From the NCBI GenBank assembly GCA_900290295.1, contig OMSW01000290.1, positions 360-37,446 on the forward strand: 37,087 nucleotides of DNA, given 5' to 3'. Source of the DNA: Burkholderiales bacterium (GTDB lineage: Bacteria; Pseudomonadota; Gammaproteobacteria; Burkholderiales; Burkholderiaceae_F). This document shows, one piece after another, positions 10,339 to 18,220 of this stretch (within the stretch, counting starts at the first letter, position 1; every line of letters begins with the position of its first letter). Below the pieces are notes generated by a model. That model saw nothing but the letters and a program-made list of their open reading frames with translations. It did no database searches and was not told the origin of the DNA. Position numbers and translations under genes: made by a program.

Positions 10339-11718
10339 ATGAGCGAACCGCATTCGGACGCGCTGGTTTTCTTCGGTGCTACCGGGGACCTCGCGTACAA
10401 GAAGATCTTCCCTTCGCTGCAGGCGATGGTCAAGCGCGGGCACCTCGACGTGCCGGTCATCGGCGTGGCCAAGGCCGGTTGGAACCTGGAACAATTAAAG
10501 GCCCGTGCCCGCGATAGCCTCGAGAAGCACGGTGGAGGGGTTGATCGCGCCGCCTTTGACAGGCTTTCGCAATTGTTGCGTTACGTCGACGGCGATTATT
10601 CCGATCCGACTACGTTTGGAGCGCTGCGCAAAGAGCTCGGCGCGGCCCAACGGCCGGCGCACTACCTCGCCATTCCGCCGGCGCTGTTCGGCACCGTGAT
10701 CGAGCAGCTCGCGCAGGCCGGTTGCACGCGCGGCGCGCGGGTCATCGTGGAAAAGCCCTTCGGGCACAGTCTCGAATCCGCACGCGCGTTGAACAAGATC
10801 CTGCTTGGTACGTTCGACGAACAGCGCATTTTTCGCATCGACCATTACCTCGGCAAGAGGCCGGTGCACAACCTGGTCTTTTTCCGCTTCACCAACGCGT
10901 TCCTGGAGCCGCTTTGGAGCAACAAATACGTGAAAAGCGTGCAGATCACAATGGCCGAGGACTTCGGCATTCAGGGGCGCGGCGCGTTCTATGACCAGAT
11001 GGGCACGATCCGCGACGTGATCCAGAACCATCTGTTCCAGGTGCTCGCCAACATCGCGATGGAGCCGCCCGCACGAATCGACAGCGAGTCGATGCGCGAC
11101 GAGAAAGTGAAAGTTCTCAAGTCCATTTTGCCGCTCGGCGCCAAGGATCTCGTTCGCGGGCAATTTGCCGGCTATCGCAAGGAGCCCGGCCTGGCGGCGG
11201 AATCGCAAATCGAAACCTTTGCCGCGCTACGCCTCGAAATAGATTCGTGGCGTTGGAGCGGCGTGCCGTTTTTCATTCGCTCCGGTAAGTGCCTGCCGGT
11301 GACCTGTACCGAGGTCGTGGTTCGTCTGCGCCATCCGCCGAAGATCTTTCCCGCGGTCTCCACGCCGCCGAACTATGTCCGCTTTCGCATCAATCCCGAC
11401 GTTGCAATCGCGTTGATCGCGACCGTCATGGATGCGTCCGACACGATGGTCGGCGAACCGATCGAACTGCTGGCGAGCCGGCATCCCGGTGCGGACGAGA
11501 TCAACGCCTACGAGCGGGTCCTTGGCGACGCGATGGCCGGTGACGCGATGCTTTTTGCGCGCGAAGACTACGTCGAGGAAGCCTGGCGCATCGTCGATCC
11601 GGTGCTGCAAGAGCGGACGCCCGTGTACGAATACGCGCCCGGCACGTGGGGTCCTCCTCAGGTCGAAACGGCGCTTGTGCCGCCCGGCGGTTGGCACAAT
11701 CCGAGCCTCGTGGAATAG
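10339..11718 (+). CDS. zwf: Glucose-6-phosphate 1-dehydrogenase
   Basis: Oxidises glucose-6-phosphate to 6-phosphogluconolactone with NAD(P)+, the entry step of the oxidative pentose phosphate and Entner-Doudoroff routes. The 459-residue product shows the coenzyme loop [10 protein letters not shown] (13-22), EKPFG (138-142) and the active-site signature RIDHYLGK (166-173), with intact C-terminal domain. The ATG at 10339 is preceded by AAGGTG (10325-10330) with an 8-nt spacer; longer upstream extension of the frame only mirrors the end of gnd. It follows gnd by 22 nt and precedes pgl by 5 nt, so it is an internal operon gene. Confidence 0.97.
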   Translation: MSEPHSDALVFFGATGDLAYKKIFPSLQAMVKRGHLDVPVIGVAKAGWNLEQLKARARDSLEKHGGGVDRAAFDRLSQLLRYVDGDYSDPTTFGALRKELGAAQRPAHYLAIPPALFGTVIEQLAQAGCTRGARVIVEKPFGHSLESARALNKILLGTFDEQRIFRIDHYLGKRPVHNLVFFRFTNAFLEPLWSNKYVKSVQITMAEDFGIQGRGAFYDQMGTIRDVIQNHLFQVLANIAMEPPARIDSESMRDEKVKVLKSILPLGAKDLVRGQFAGYRKEPGLAAESQIETFAALRLEIDSWRWSGVPFFIRSGKCLPVTCTEVVVRLRHPPKIFPAVSTPPNYVRFRINPDVAIALIATVMDASDTMVGEPIELLASRHPGADEINAYERVLGDAMAGDAMLFAREDYVEEAWRIVDPVLQERTPVYEYAPGTWGPPQVETALVPPGGWHNPSLVE

Positions 11719-11723
11719 CGAAG

Positions 11724-12413
11724 ATGCAGTTGGAAGTTCTGGCCGACGCCGACGAGGTGGCCCGCAAGGCGGCGGCGCTGATTGCCAGGGAGGCGCGCGC
11801 GGCGGTGGCAGCGCGTGGTCGCTTTGCCATGGCGCTAAGCGGTGGCAGCACGCCGTGGCTCATGCTTGGCAGGCTCGCGGCGGAGGACGTGCCCTGGCCG
11901 GGCGTGCAGATCTTTCAGGTCGACGAGCGCGTTGCGCCGGAAGGCGATCTTGATCGCAACCTGACGCACCTGCGCGAGTGCCTCATCGAGCGGGTACCGA
12001 TCCGGCCGACGCAATTTCACCCGATGCCGGTTGAGGCGGCCGATCTTGGTTTGGCAGCAGCGCAATACGCGGCGGCCTTGCGTGCGGTCGCGGGATCGCC
12101 GCCGGTGCTCGACCTGGTTCATCTCGGGATCGGCGCCGATGGCCACACGGCATCGCTCGTCCCGGGAGATTCTGTGCTCGACGTCACCGACGCCGACGTC
12201 GGATTGACCGGGAGCTACCAAGGATGGCGGCGTATGACGCTGACCTACCCGACGCTCAATCGCGCACGGCGCGTACTGTGGCTCGTGACGGGTGAAACAA
12301 AGGCGCACGCGCTCGCGCGGCTGCGCGCGGGCGACGGGTCGATTCCCGCCGGACGCGTTCGGCAGGAAAATGCGTTGGTACTTGCCGACCGCGCGGCGGT
12401 GCGCGCGCCATGA
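11724..12413 (+). CDS. pgl: 6-phosphogluconolactonase
   Basis: Hydrolyses 6-phosphogluconolactone made by Zwf to 6-phosphogluconate. The 229-residue product has ALSGGSTP (37-44), FQVDERVAPEGDLDRNL (64-80) and GIGADGHTASLVPG in the middle, the standard order of the DevB/Pgl family. It begins 5 nt after the zwf stop and closes the operon tal-ROK-gnd-zwf-pgl, which together supplies glucose phosphorylation, the whole oxidative pentose-phosphate branch and transaldolase. A short GC stem (12414-12417 with 12423-12426) followed by TTTT at 12433-12436 lies just after the stop and may contribute to termination. Confidence 0.96.
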   Translation: MQLEVLADADEVARKAAALIAREARAAVAARGRFAMALSGGSTPWLMLGRLAAEDVPWPGVQIFQVDERVAPEGDLDRNLTHLRECLIERVPIRPTQFHPMPVEAADLGLAAAQYAAALRAVAGSPPVLDLVHLGIGADGHTASLVPGDSVLDVTDADVGLTGSYQGWRRMTLTYPTLNRARRVLWLVTGETKAHALARLRAGDGSIPAGRVRQENALVLADRAAVRAP

Positions 12414-12585
12414 CCCCGCAGCGGGGGAGGGGTTTTGGCGAGCCTCGCCTGCTGTAGCCGCGGACCTGTTCTGGATACGTTTTGGGGCCGGGCCTTGTGG
12501 CAAAGAGCGGAGGACTAAAGTTTGCCCGCGGGCCTAGTAGTGGGTTGCGAGGATTACATAGAACTAGACAACGAAAGGAGCAAAC

Positions 12586-12615
12586 ATGGCGCCGTTACAA
12601 CGCCAGCAATCGTGA
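12586..12615 (+). other. Possible micro-ORF of 9 codons with strong ribosome-binding site
   Basis: An AAAGGAG at 12574-12580, spaced 5 nt from an ATG at 12586, opens a frame reading MAPLQRQQS and stopping at a TGA (12613-12615) inside the left arm of the hairpin described next. The quality of the ribosome-binding site is unusual for noncoding sequence. It may be a remnant of a lost gene, a leader or small peptide, or chance. No function is proposed. Confidence 0.25.
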
Positions 12616-12644
12616 GAGCGCGCGCCAAAGTCGCGCGCTCTCAC
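12612..12644. terminator. Strong GC-rich hairpin between convergent operons
   Basis: Arms 12612-12624 and 12632-12644 are exactly complementary over 13 bp (GTGAGAGCGCGCG and its reverse complement) with a 7-nt loop. It lies between the end of the pgl operon and the end of the ABC-transporter operon, 31 nt from the livK stop codon. No T-run follows on either strand, so it is a bidirectional terminator or 3'-end stabiliser by position rather than a classical Rho-independent terminator. Confidence 0.6.
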
Positions 12645-12674
12645 CGCGCGCCGCCCATGCGGCGCGACCGGGCG

Positions 12675-13877
12675 TCATTTGCCCGTCAGGACCTCGCCAA
12701 ACCGGACCCACTGCTTGCCGTCGAATTTCTGCAGCTGCATCGATCGAAACACCGCATAGTTCTCCGCGGATGTATTGATCTTCACGCCAGGCAGGGCCAG
12801 CGGCAACTGGAGATCCTTGATGCTGGCTGCATGTTTCATCACGTTTTCCCGCGTCAGATCGTCGCCGCACTGCTTGATCACGTAGACAAATGTCTGCGCT
12901 ACGGAGTATCCGTAAACATTGTTGCCGTCCAAGGGATTGGCGTCCGGAAGGTATTTCTTCATGAACTCCCTCCATGTATTCATCGCTTCGTCGTTGTCCC
13001 AGGCCTTGTCGGACGAATCCTTGAGGTAACCCGTGGTGATCAACCCGACCGAATTGTCGAGGCCGGCCGGTGTTAGCACGGACCCGATGGATGACGCCAC
13101 ATTGGTCACGTAATGGTCGGGCTTCCAGCCGATTTCGGCCACCTTGCGAATTGCCTGCGCACCGAACTTCGGTGTGGTGATGTCCAAAAACACGTCGGCA
13201 CCGGAGCCCTTGAGCGTTACGATTTGCGACTCAATGGTCGGATCCGTTACCTCGTAGGACTGCTCGGCAACGATGAGCTTCGCCTTGTCCCCAAGTTCAT
13301 CCTTGAAGCCCTTGACGTAGTCCTTGCCGAAGTCGTCGTTCTGGTAGAGGATGGCGATTTTCGCAGCAGGCTTGGTCTTCAGGATCTGCTGGGCGTAAAT
13401 GCGCGCTTCCGTCTGGTAATTCGGCTGCCAACCCATGGTCCAGGGATAGTTCTTCGGGTCGTTCCATTTCGAAGCCCCGCTGGCAACGAACAACTGCGGA
13501 ACCTTCTTGCCGTTCAGATAGCGCTGAATCGCCGAATTTGATGGCGTCCCCAGCGGATCGAACACGAGCAGAACCTCGTCCTGCTCGACCAATTGGCGCA
13601 CCAACTCGACGGTCTTCGGCGGAGAATATCCGTCGTCGAGCGAGGTGAGTTCGATCTTGCGCCCGTTGATGCCGCCCTGTTCATTGATCATTTTGAAATA
13701 CGCGGCCTCGGCTTTTCCGATCTGTCCGTAGGAGGACGCCGGACCGCTGTAGGGCATGGTCTGGCCGATTTTGATCGTCGTATCCGTAGCGCCTACGTCG
13801 TACTTCTTTTCGGCCTGTGCCGGAACAGCGCCGAGGAAGGCGCAGGCCAGCGCTGGAAGCAGGAAGTAGCGTTTCAT
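12675..13877 (-). CDS. livK: Branched-chain amino acid/amide-type ABC transporter substrate-binding protein
   Basis: Periplasmic binding protein that captures the ligand for the importer encoded upstream. The 400-residue product begins with a clear Sec signal peptide: basic MKR, a hydrophobic core (YFLLPALACAFLGAV) and cleavage expected after AQA at residue 22. The mature part has the family's IKIGQTMPYSGPASSYG opening (about 36-52), the INEQGGINGRKIEL segment and the two-lobed type I fold layout. Length is typical. It is the last gene of the minus-strand livG-F-H-M-K cassette, 48 nt after livM, with an expected RBS in the AAGGAGAT just upstream. Family members bind Leu/Ile/Val but also amides, urea, aromatic and dicarboxylic compounds, so the ligand is not determined. 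Confidence 0.9.
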   Translation of the reverse strand: MKRYFLLPALACAFLGAVPAQAEKKYDVGATDTTIKIGQTMPYSGPASSYGQIGKAEAAYFKMINEQGGINGRKIELTSLDDGYSPPKTVELVRQLVEQDEVLLVFDPLGTPSNSAIQRYLNGKKVPQLFVASGASKWNDPKNYPWTMGWQPNYQTEARIYAQQILKTKPAAKIAILYQNDDFGKDYVKGFKDELGDKAKLIVAEQSYEVTDPTIESQIVTLKGSGADVFLDITTPKFGAQAIRKVAEIGWKPDHYVTNVASSIGSVLTPAGLDNSVGLITTGYLKDSSDKAWDNDEAMNTWREFMKKYLPDANPLDGNNVYGYSVAQTFVYVIKQCGDDLTRENVMKHAASIKDLQLPLALPGVKINTSAENYAVFRSMQLQKFDGKQWVRFGEVLTGK

Positions 13878-13925
13878 CTGGATCTCCTTTTTCGCGTTCT
13901 TGTCGAGTCCGATCCCTCGGACCCA

Positions 13926-14996
13926 TTATTTCGGGGTGTTTCGCCGCATGGCGAAACGGTGAGTCATCGCTCGGACGCCGCCCGCAATACCGGACGGCAG
14001 GATGAGCATAAACAGGATCAGAAGCGCGCCATAGATCGCCCAGGGTGCGGCGTTTGAGATCTTGTCGGCAATATTTGGAACGAACTGGATGAAAACCGCA
14101 CCATACATCGCTCCGGAGATCGATGCCAGTCCCCCAATCACAATGCCGACGAGCAGCGTGATCGACAGAAACACGCTGAAACTGTCCGGTGCCACGAATT
14201 GCACGGCGATCGCGCCCAGTGCGCCCGCAATGCCGGTTAGCATCGCCGAGATGCCGAAAGCAAGAGACTTGTAGAGGGCGGTGTTGACTCCCATGGCTTT
14301 GGCCGCGATCGGTTGATCGCGAATCGCGACAATCGCTAGGCCAATCCGGCTGCGCAGAAGATTGCGTGTCAGGATGAGTGCGATCAGTACAAAGAACAGC
14401 GTGAAGAAATACAACCATTGGTCTGGATTGAGTTTGAGCCCATACGGCGCGTTCGGCTTGATGATCACGATGCCCTGCACGCCGCCGGTCCAACGCTCCA
14501 GGAATTTCGACTTGAGCAACTGTGGCAAGGCGACAGCTAGCGCAAAGGTGGCCAAAGCAAGATACAAGCCTTCGAGCCGAAGGGCTGGAAATCCAAACAG
14601 GAAACCGATGAACAGGCACACGGCACCGGCGACCGGTACGGTTAGCCAATACGGAATGCCGTAACGGTCCATCAGAATTGCCGCGATATAGGCGCCGATC
14701 GCATAAAACGCCCCATGGCCCAGGGAAATCTGTCCGTTATATCCGGTCAGGATGTTTAGGCCCAGCAATGCGATCGCATAGACCAGCACAAGCGTAAACT
14801 GAAAAATCTGGTAATTGGGCAGCGCGAAAGGAACCGCACAAAGCAGCCCCGCGAAAACGGTGGCGCCGAAGGTGACTCCGAGCAAGCCGGCGCGCCTATT
14901 TTCTTGCGGCAGCGTCGCTATCGCGCCGCTCGTCGTTTCTGCGACGGCGTGCGCCGGCGGCGCCGTCTTCTTCGGGCCATGTACTTTGTCAGGCAT
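13926..14996 (-). CDS. livM: Branched-chain amino acid/amide ABC transporter permease LivM
   Basis: One of two inner-membrane permeases of the importer. The 356-residue product starts at the ATG at 14996, only 2 nt after the livH stop, and has a Lys/Ala/Thr-rich cytoplasmic N-terminus of about 45 residues followed by many hydrophobic segments. The family motif GYNGQISLGHGAFYAIGAY (about 95-113) and the RLEGLYLALATFALA segment are present. A longer frame back to 15302 is antisense-like overlap with livH and is not used. The order after livH is standard for the family. Confidence 0.93.
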   Translation of the reverse strand: MPDKVHGPKKTAPPAHAVAETTSGAIATLPQENRRAGLLGVTFGATVFAGLLCAVPFALPNYQIFQFTLVLVYAIALLGLNILTGYNGQISLGHGAFYAIGAYIAAILMDRYGIPYWLTVPVAGAVCLFIGFLFGFPALRLEGLYLALATFALAVALPQLLKSKFLERWTGGVQGIVIIKPNAPYGLKLNPDQWLYFFTLFFVLIALILTRNLLRSRIGLAIVAIRDQPIAAKAMGVNTALYKSLAFGISAMLTGIAGALGAIAVQFVAPDSFSVFLSITLLVGIVIGGLASISGAMYGAVFIQFVPNIADKISNAAPWAIYGALLILFMLILPSGIAGGVRAMTHRFAMRRNTPK

Positions 14997-14998
14997 GC

Positions 14999-15865
14999 TC
15001 AGACCCGGCTCACGTGAATGGCTCCCAGCAACCCAGCGGGTCGTATGACTAGGACCGCAACGATGATGGCGAGCGCAAACGATAGTTTCAGTTCGTTGCC
15101 AATCACGTATGCGCCGAGAAGATTCTCCAGTACGCCAACGAGGAGGCCTCCCAGGACGGCCCCCAATGGATTGTCGATCCCGCCGACCAGGGCACCCGCG
15201 AATGCATAGAGCAATACCCCGGACATCATGTTCGGATCCAGGAACACGACGGGTGCAACCATCATTCCGGCCACCGATCCGATCGCGCCGGCAAGTCCCC
15301 ACCCCAGCGCAAGCATCCAGCTGACACGAATTCCCACGAGACGGCTCGACACCGGATTCTGGGAGGCGGCACGCATCGCCAGCCCGAGAGGCGTAAGCCG
15401 GAAGAAAATCACGAGCAGCAAAAGAACCACCATCATCACCCCGATGGCACCTAGTTCATGGGCGGACATGTACGTGTTGCCCAGTTCCTTGGGAAACGGG
15501 CTCGGGAACGACTTGATGCTGTAGCCAAACAACCATCCAGCAAGACTGTTGAAGATTGTCAGCAGGCCGACAAACACGACAACCACCGACAGGACGGACC
15601 CGTCCTGGAAGCGGCGGATGATGATTTGCTGGATCGCCGCCCCCAGCACGAACGAGATGGCAATGGTTGCCAGAAAGGCGATCCAGTAGGGAAAGCCGGC
15701 TTGCATGAGAGACCATGCGATATAGGTGGAAAACATTGCGAATTCGCCTTGCGAGAAATTCACAAGATGCGTGGCCTGGTAGATCATCACCAGCGCGAGC
15801 GCGAGACTCGCGTAGATGCTTCCCGTGGCCAGGCCCGCCAATGCTTGATGCAAGAATGCGTCCAT
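14999..15865 (-). CDS. livH: Branched-chain amino acid/amide ABC transporter permease LivH
   Basis: Inner-membrane permease partner of LivM. The 288-residue product is almost entirely hydrophobic helices with the family pattern GLATGSIYASLALALVMIYQ near the N-terminus, VNFSQGEFAMF (about 36-46), RAASQNP in the cytoplasmic coupling loop, and the C-terminal GGLLVGVLENL. The ATG at 15865 was chosen over a TTG at 15913 because residues between them are polar and unlike LivH N-termini; its ribosome-binding site is weak (GGAA). It lies 59 nt after livF. Confidence 0.92.
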   Translation of the reverse strand: MDAFLHQALAGLATGSIYASLALALVMIYQATHLVNFSQGEFAMFSTYIAWSLMQAGFPYWIAFLATIAISFVLGAAIQQIIIRRFQDGSVLSVVVVFVGLLTIFNSLAGWLFGYSIKSFPSPFPKELGNTYMSAHELGAIGVMMVVLLLLVIFFRLTPLGLAMRAASQNPVSSRLVGIRVSWMLALGWGLAGAIGSVAGMMVAPVVFLDPNMMSGVLLYAFAGALVGGIDNPLGAVLGGLLVGVLENLLGAYVIGNELKLSFALAIIVAVLVIRPAGLLGAIHVSRV

Positions 15866-15924
15866 CGATTTCCAGGAAAGTCGATCGCCTAGCTCCTGCC
15901 GTCCCCAACGCAAAGCGCCACGGG

Positions 15925-16638
15925 TCAGTACCCGAGGTATACACGCCGTACCGTGTCGTGCTCTTGCATTTCCTTCGACGAACCTCCTAGAGCCACGCGT
16001 CCCGATTCGAGCAGGTAGGCAGAATCAGCCAGATCCAGGGCCATCGAGGCATTTTGTTCTACCAGCAGGATCGTGATGCGCTCCGACTCATTGATGCGGT
16101 GCATGATCGAGAAAATCTCCAGCACAACCATGGGTGACAGCCCGAACGATGGTTCATCGAGTAACAGCAGTTGGGGTCGCAGCATCAGGGCGCGCGAAAT
16201 CGAAAGCATTTGCTGCTCACCGCCGGAGAGGGTTCCGGCCTGCTGGCCGCGGCGCTCCTTGAGGCGCGGAAAATGGCTGTAGACACGCTCGAGACCAACC
16301 CGCACTTCAGCCTTGTCGCGCCGCGTATAGGCGCCCAGGCGCAGATTCTCCTCGACCGTCAAGTTGACAAAGGTGCCGCGGCCTTCCGGAACGTGTGCCA
16401 CACCCTTGCGCACGATGTCCTCGGTAGGAAGGCCATCGATTCGGCGGCCATCGAGGGTGACGGTCCCTTGCGTGCGCACCATGGCGCACAACGCGCGCAG
16501 GGTTGTCGTCTTGCCCGCGCCATTGGCGCCGAGTAGCGCCGTGATCGATCCTTGCTGCAGTGAGAAGCTGACACCAAACAGGACACGGGTCGGCCCATAG
16601 GACGCTGAAAGCTCTTGGACTTCAAACCAGCCACTCAC
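15925..16638 (-). CDS. livF: Branched-chain amino acid/amide ABC transporter ATPase LivF
   Basis: Cytoplasmic ATPase subunit. The 237-residue product shows Walker A GANGAGKTT (37-45), the signature LSGGEQQMLSISRAL, Walker B LLLLDEPS and the LivF-type LSPMVVLEIF segment that follows, with the switch histidine region ending VEQNA. The start is a GTG at 16638; no in-frame ATG is near and the length equals that of LivF proteins. It begins 31 nt after the livG stop. Confidence 0.93.
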   Translation of the reverse strand: MSGWFEVQELSASYGPTRVLFGVSFSLQQGSITALLGANGAGKTTTLRALCAMVRTQGTVTLDGRRIDGLPTEDIVRKGVAHVPEGRGTFVNLTVEENLRLGAYTRRDKAEVRVGLERVYSHFPRLKERRGQQAGTLSGGEQQMLSISRALMLRPQLLLLDEPSFGLSPMVVLEIFSIMHRINESERITILLVEQNASMALDLADSAYLLESGRVALGGSSKEMQEHDTVRRVYLGY

Positions 16639-16669
16639 GATTCGCCCCAGGCGCTGGATTCACTGTCCT

Positions 16670-17458
16670 TCACGCCGGCGCACCGAGGTAGGCTTGGATG
16701 ACGTCTGCATGCCCACGTACCTGCGCCGGCGTCCCCTCTGCAATCTTGCGACCGAAATTCAGAGCAACCACCTTGTCGGAAACGCCCATGACCAACCCCA
16801 TATGGTGTTCGACCAGCAGGACGCTGATGCGCAGGCGATCGCGAATCTGTCGAATCAGAAGGCTCAAGACGCCAATTTCCTCGTGATTCAAACCGCTGGC
16901 CGGCTCGTCAAGCAGCAAGAGCCTAGGAGTCGATGCCAAGGCGCGCGCCAACTCGACCCGCTTTCGCAGCCCGAAAGGAAGCTCCGTCACTTGTCGATCC
17001 GCGACGAATCCGAGTTCGAGCAGATCAATTAGCTCGTCGGCATGACGTCTCAGATCCGCGTCTTCGCGGCGCGCACGTCTTAGATTCAAAGCGTTTGCCA
17101 GGAAGCCGCTCCGGCATTGGGTATGTCGGCCGATGATCACGTTGTCGCGAACGCTGAGTGAATCGAACAAGGCAAGGTTCTGGAATGTTCTGCTAATGCC
17201 AAGCGCGGCCATGCGGTAACCCGGCATGTCGGTCAGGACCTTTCCGTCGAAGACAATCCTGCCACCACTGCACCGGTAAAACCTGGACACGCAATTAAAC
17301 AGCGTGGTCTTGCCCGCACCGTTGGGTCCAATCAAGCCACAGATCTGTCCACGGGAAAGATCAAACGAAACACCATCGAGCGCGACAACTCCACCGAAGC
17401 GAACCGAAACGCGGTCAACTTCAAGCAGCGGTTTGATCACTTTCTCGTCGTCTCCCAT
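16670..17458 (-). CDS. livG: Branched-chain amino acid/amide ABC transporter ATPase LivG
   Basis: First gene of the transporter operon and second ATPase subunit. From the ATG at 17458 the product is 262 residues: Walker A GPNGAGKTT (44-52), the LivG-specific insert with RTFQNLALFDSLSV, signature region LPFGLRKRVELARAL (a family variant of LSGGQ), Walker B LLLLDEPA and switch HHMG. Two further in-frame ATGs exist at 17473 and 17500. The one at 17458 has GGAGAG with a 7-nt spacer, whereas 17500 would coincide with the predicted transcription start, so 17458 is preferred. Confidence 0.9.
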   Translation of the reverse strand: MGDDEKVIKPLLEVDRVSVRFGGVVALDGVSFDLSRGQICGLIGPNGAGKTTLFNCVSRFYRCSGGRIVFDGKVLTDMPGYRMAALGISRTFQNLALFDSLSVRDNVIIGRHTQCRSGFLANALNLRRARREDADLRRHADELIDLLELGFVADRQVTELPFGLRKRVELARALASTPRLLLLDEPASGLNHEEIGVLSLLIRQIRDRLRISVLLVEHHMGLVMGVSDKVVALNFGRKIAEGTPAQVRGHADVIQAYLGAPA

Positions 17459-17507
17459 GGCCGTTCTCTCCATGACCTCGACTCGGTAGCCTGGATGCAT
17501 ATGGAAA

Positions 17508-17536
17508 GTTATGCCCGGATTTCAGTGGGGTGTCAA
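17508..17536 (-). promoter_or_regulatory. Predicted sigma70-type promoter of the liv operon
   Basis: On the minus strand TTGACA (17531-17536, perfect -35) is followed after exactly 17 nt by CATAAC (17508-17513, 4 of 6 matches to the -10 consensus). Transcription would start near 17501, giving about a 43-nt leader before the preferred livG start at 17458. Confidence 0.6.
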
Positions 17537-17542
17537 TTGGTA

Positions 17543-17561
17543 TTGACTGCTCAGTAGTCAA
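17543..17561. promoter_or_regulatory. 19-nt palindrome, candidate operator of the liv operon
   Basis: TTGACTGCTCAGTAGTCAA is a near-perfect inverted repeat (TTGACT/AGTCAA outer arms; one mismatched pair plus the centre). It sits 6 nt upstream of the -35 box of the predicted liv promoter, a position suited to an activator or to a repressor that overlaps RNA polymerase. The cognate regulator is not evident in the window. Confidence 0.5.
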
Positions 17562-18220
17562 CGATCTGGCGGCTTTCGACCCGCGGCGTGCCGACACTCG
17601 ATGCGCAAAGTCTGGCAACGGTTGACTCGGTTAGTACTGCATTCGGGTCGCGATCCTCATTTTCAATCCCATCGCGTATATCGCAAACGCCACGCGCTCC
17701 CCGAACGATGCGCCGTTTGCTGCCCCCATCTCCTGTAGGTCGTGTTTTCTTGCTTATTGCGCTGCATGATGAGTGTTTGGCACGCGGCCGACTCTCTGGG
17801 GACCGTCACAACGTACTCCCGGAGGTGCCCGCGTAGGCAATGGCGCTGACGGATTTCAGAAAGAGATTTGTCGGACGGCAATGCGCGCGTACCCAGTGTC
17901 TCCACGCGGACGCGCCAAAATGGCGCGCAGGATTTCGGATCCTGACGATTCGGTCAAGCGCAAGGCATGCTCATTTTCACGTCCAATGAATCAGGTCGGG
18001 GCTGCGCAGTGGCTAGATTGCGTGCTCCTGGTCGAACAGAAGCCGCAGATTGCCTTGCGAAGCTTGCAACGAACCTAGCGGATGGGCCATGGTCGGATTG
18101 TGTACGAATCCTCCCCCCACGAATTGCCTGCACGTGCAGACGTGCGTCACGATTGGCTCGAAGTCTGACGGGCAAAAGGTGCGGTAGTCGATTGTTTGCC
18201 CGCCGCGATCGGCACCTGGC
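17562..18220. other. Gene-poor region, possible coding remnant at its right end
   Basis: About 660 nt between the liv operon control region and the alcohol dehydrogenase gene. Several short frames overlap here and none is recognisable. On the minus strand, a frame open from within the adh 3' end to a TAG at 18013-18015 reads a protein-like stretch (for example TIDYRTFCPSDFEP and NPTMAHPLGSLQ, ending LLFDQEHAI) but has no good start codon. It could be the tail of a decayed gene. No transposase, inverted terminal repeats or RNA gene could be identified. Confidence 0.35.

Noticed and set aside
7552-12413. Entner-Doudoroff operon
   Set aside because: zwf and pgl feed that route, but no edd or eda gene is in the window; gnd and tal indicate the pentose phosphate pathway.
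17459-17500. Leaderless start of livG at the ATG at 17500
   Set aside because: It would coincide with the predicted transcription start, but the ATG at 17458 has a well-spaced ribosome-binding site and fits the family N-terminus.
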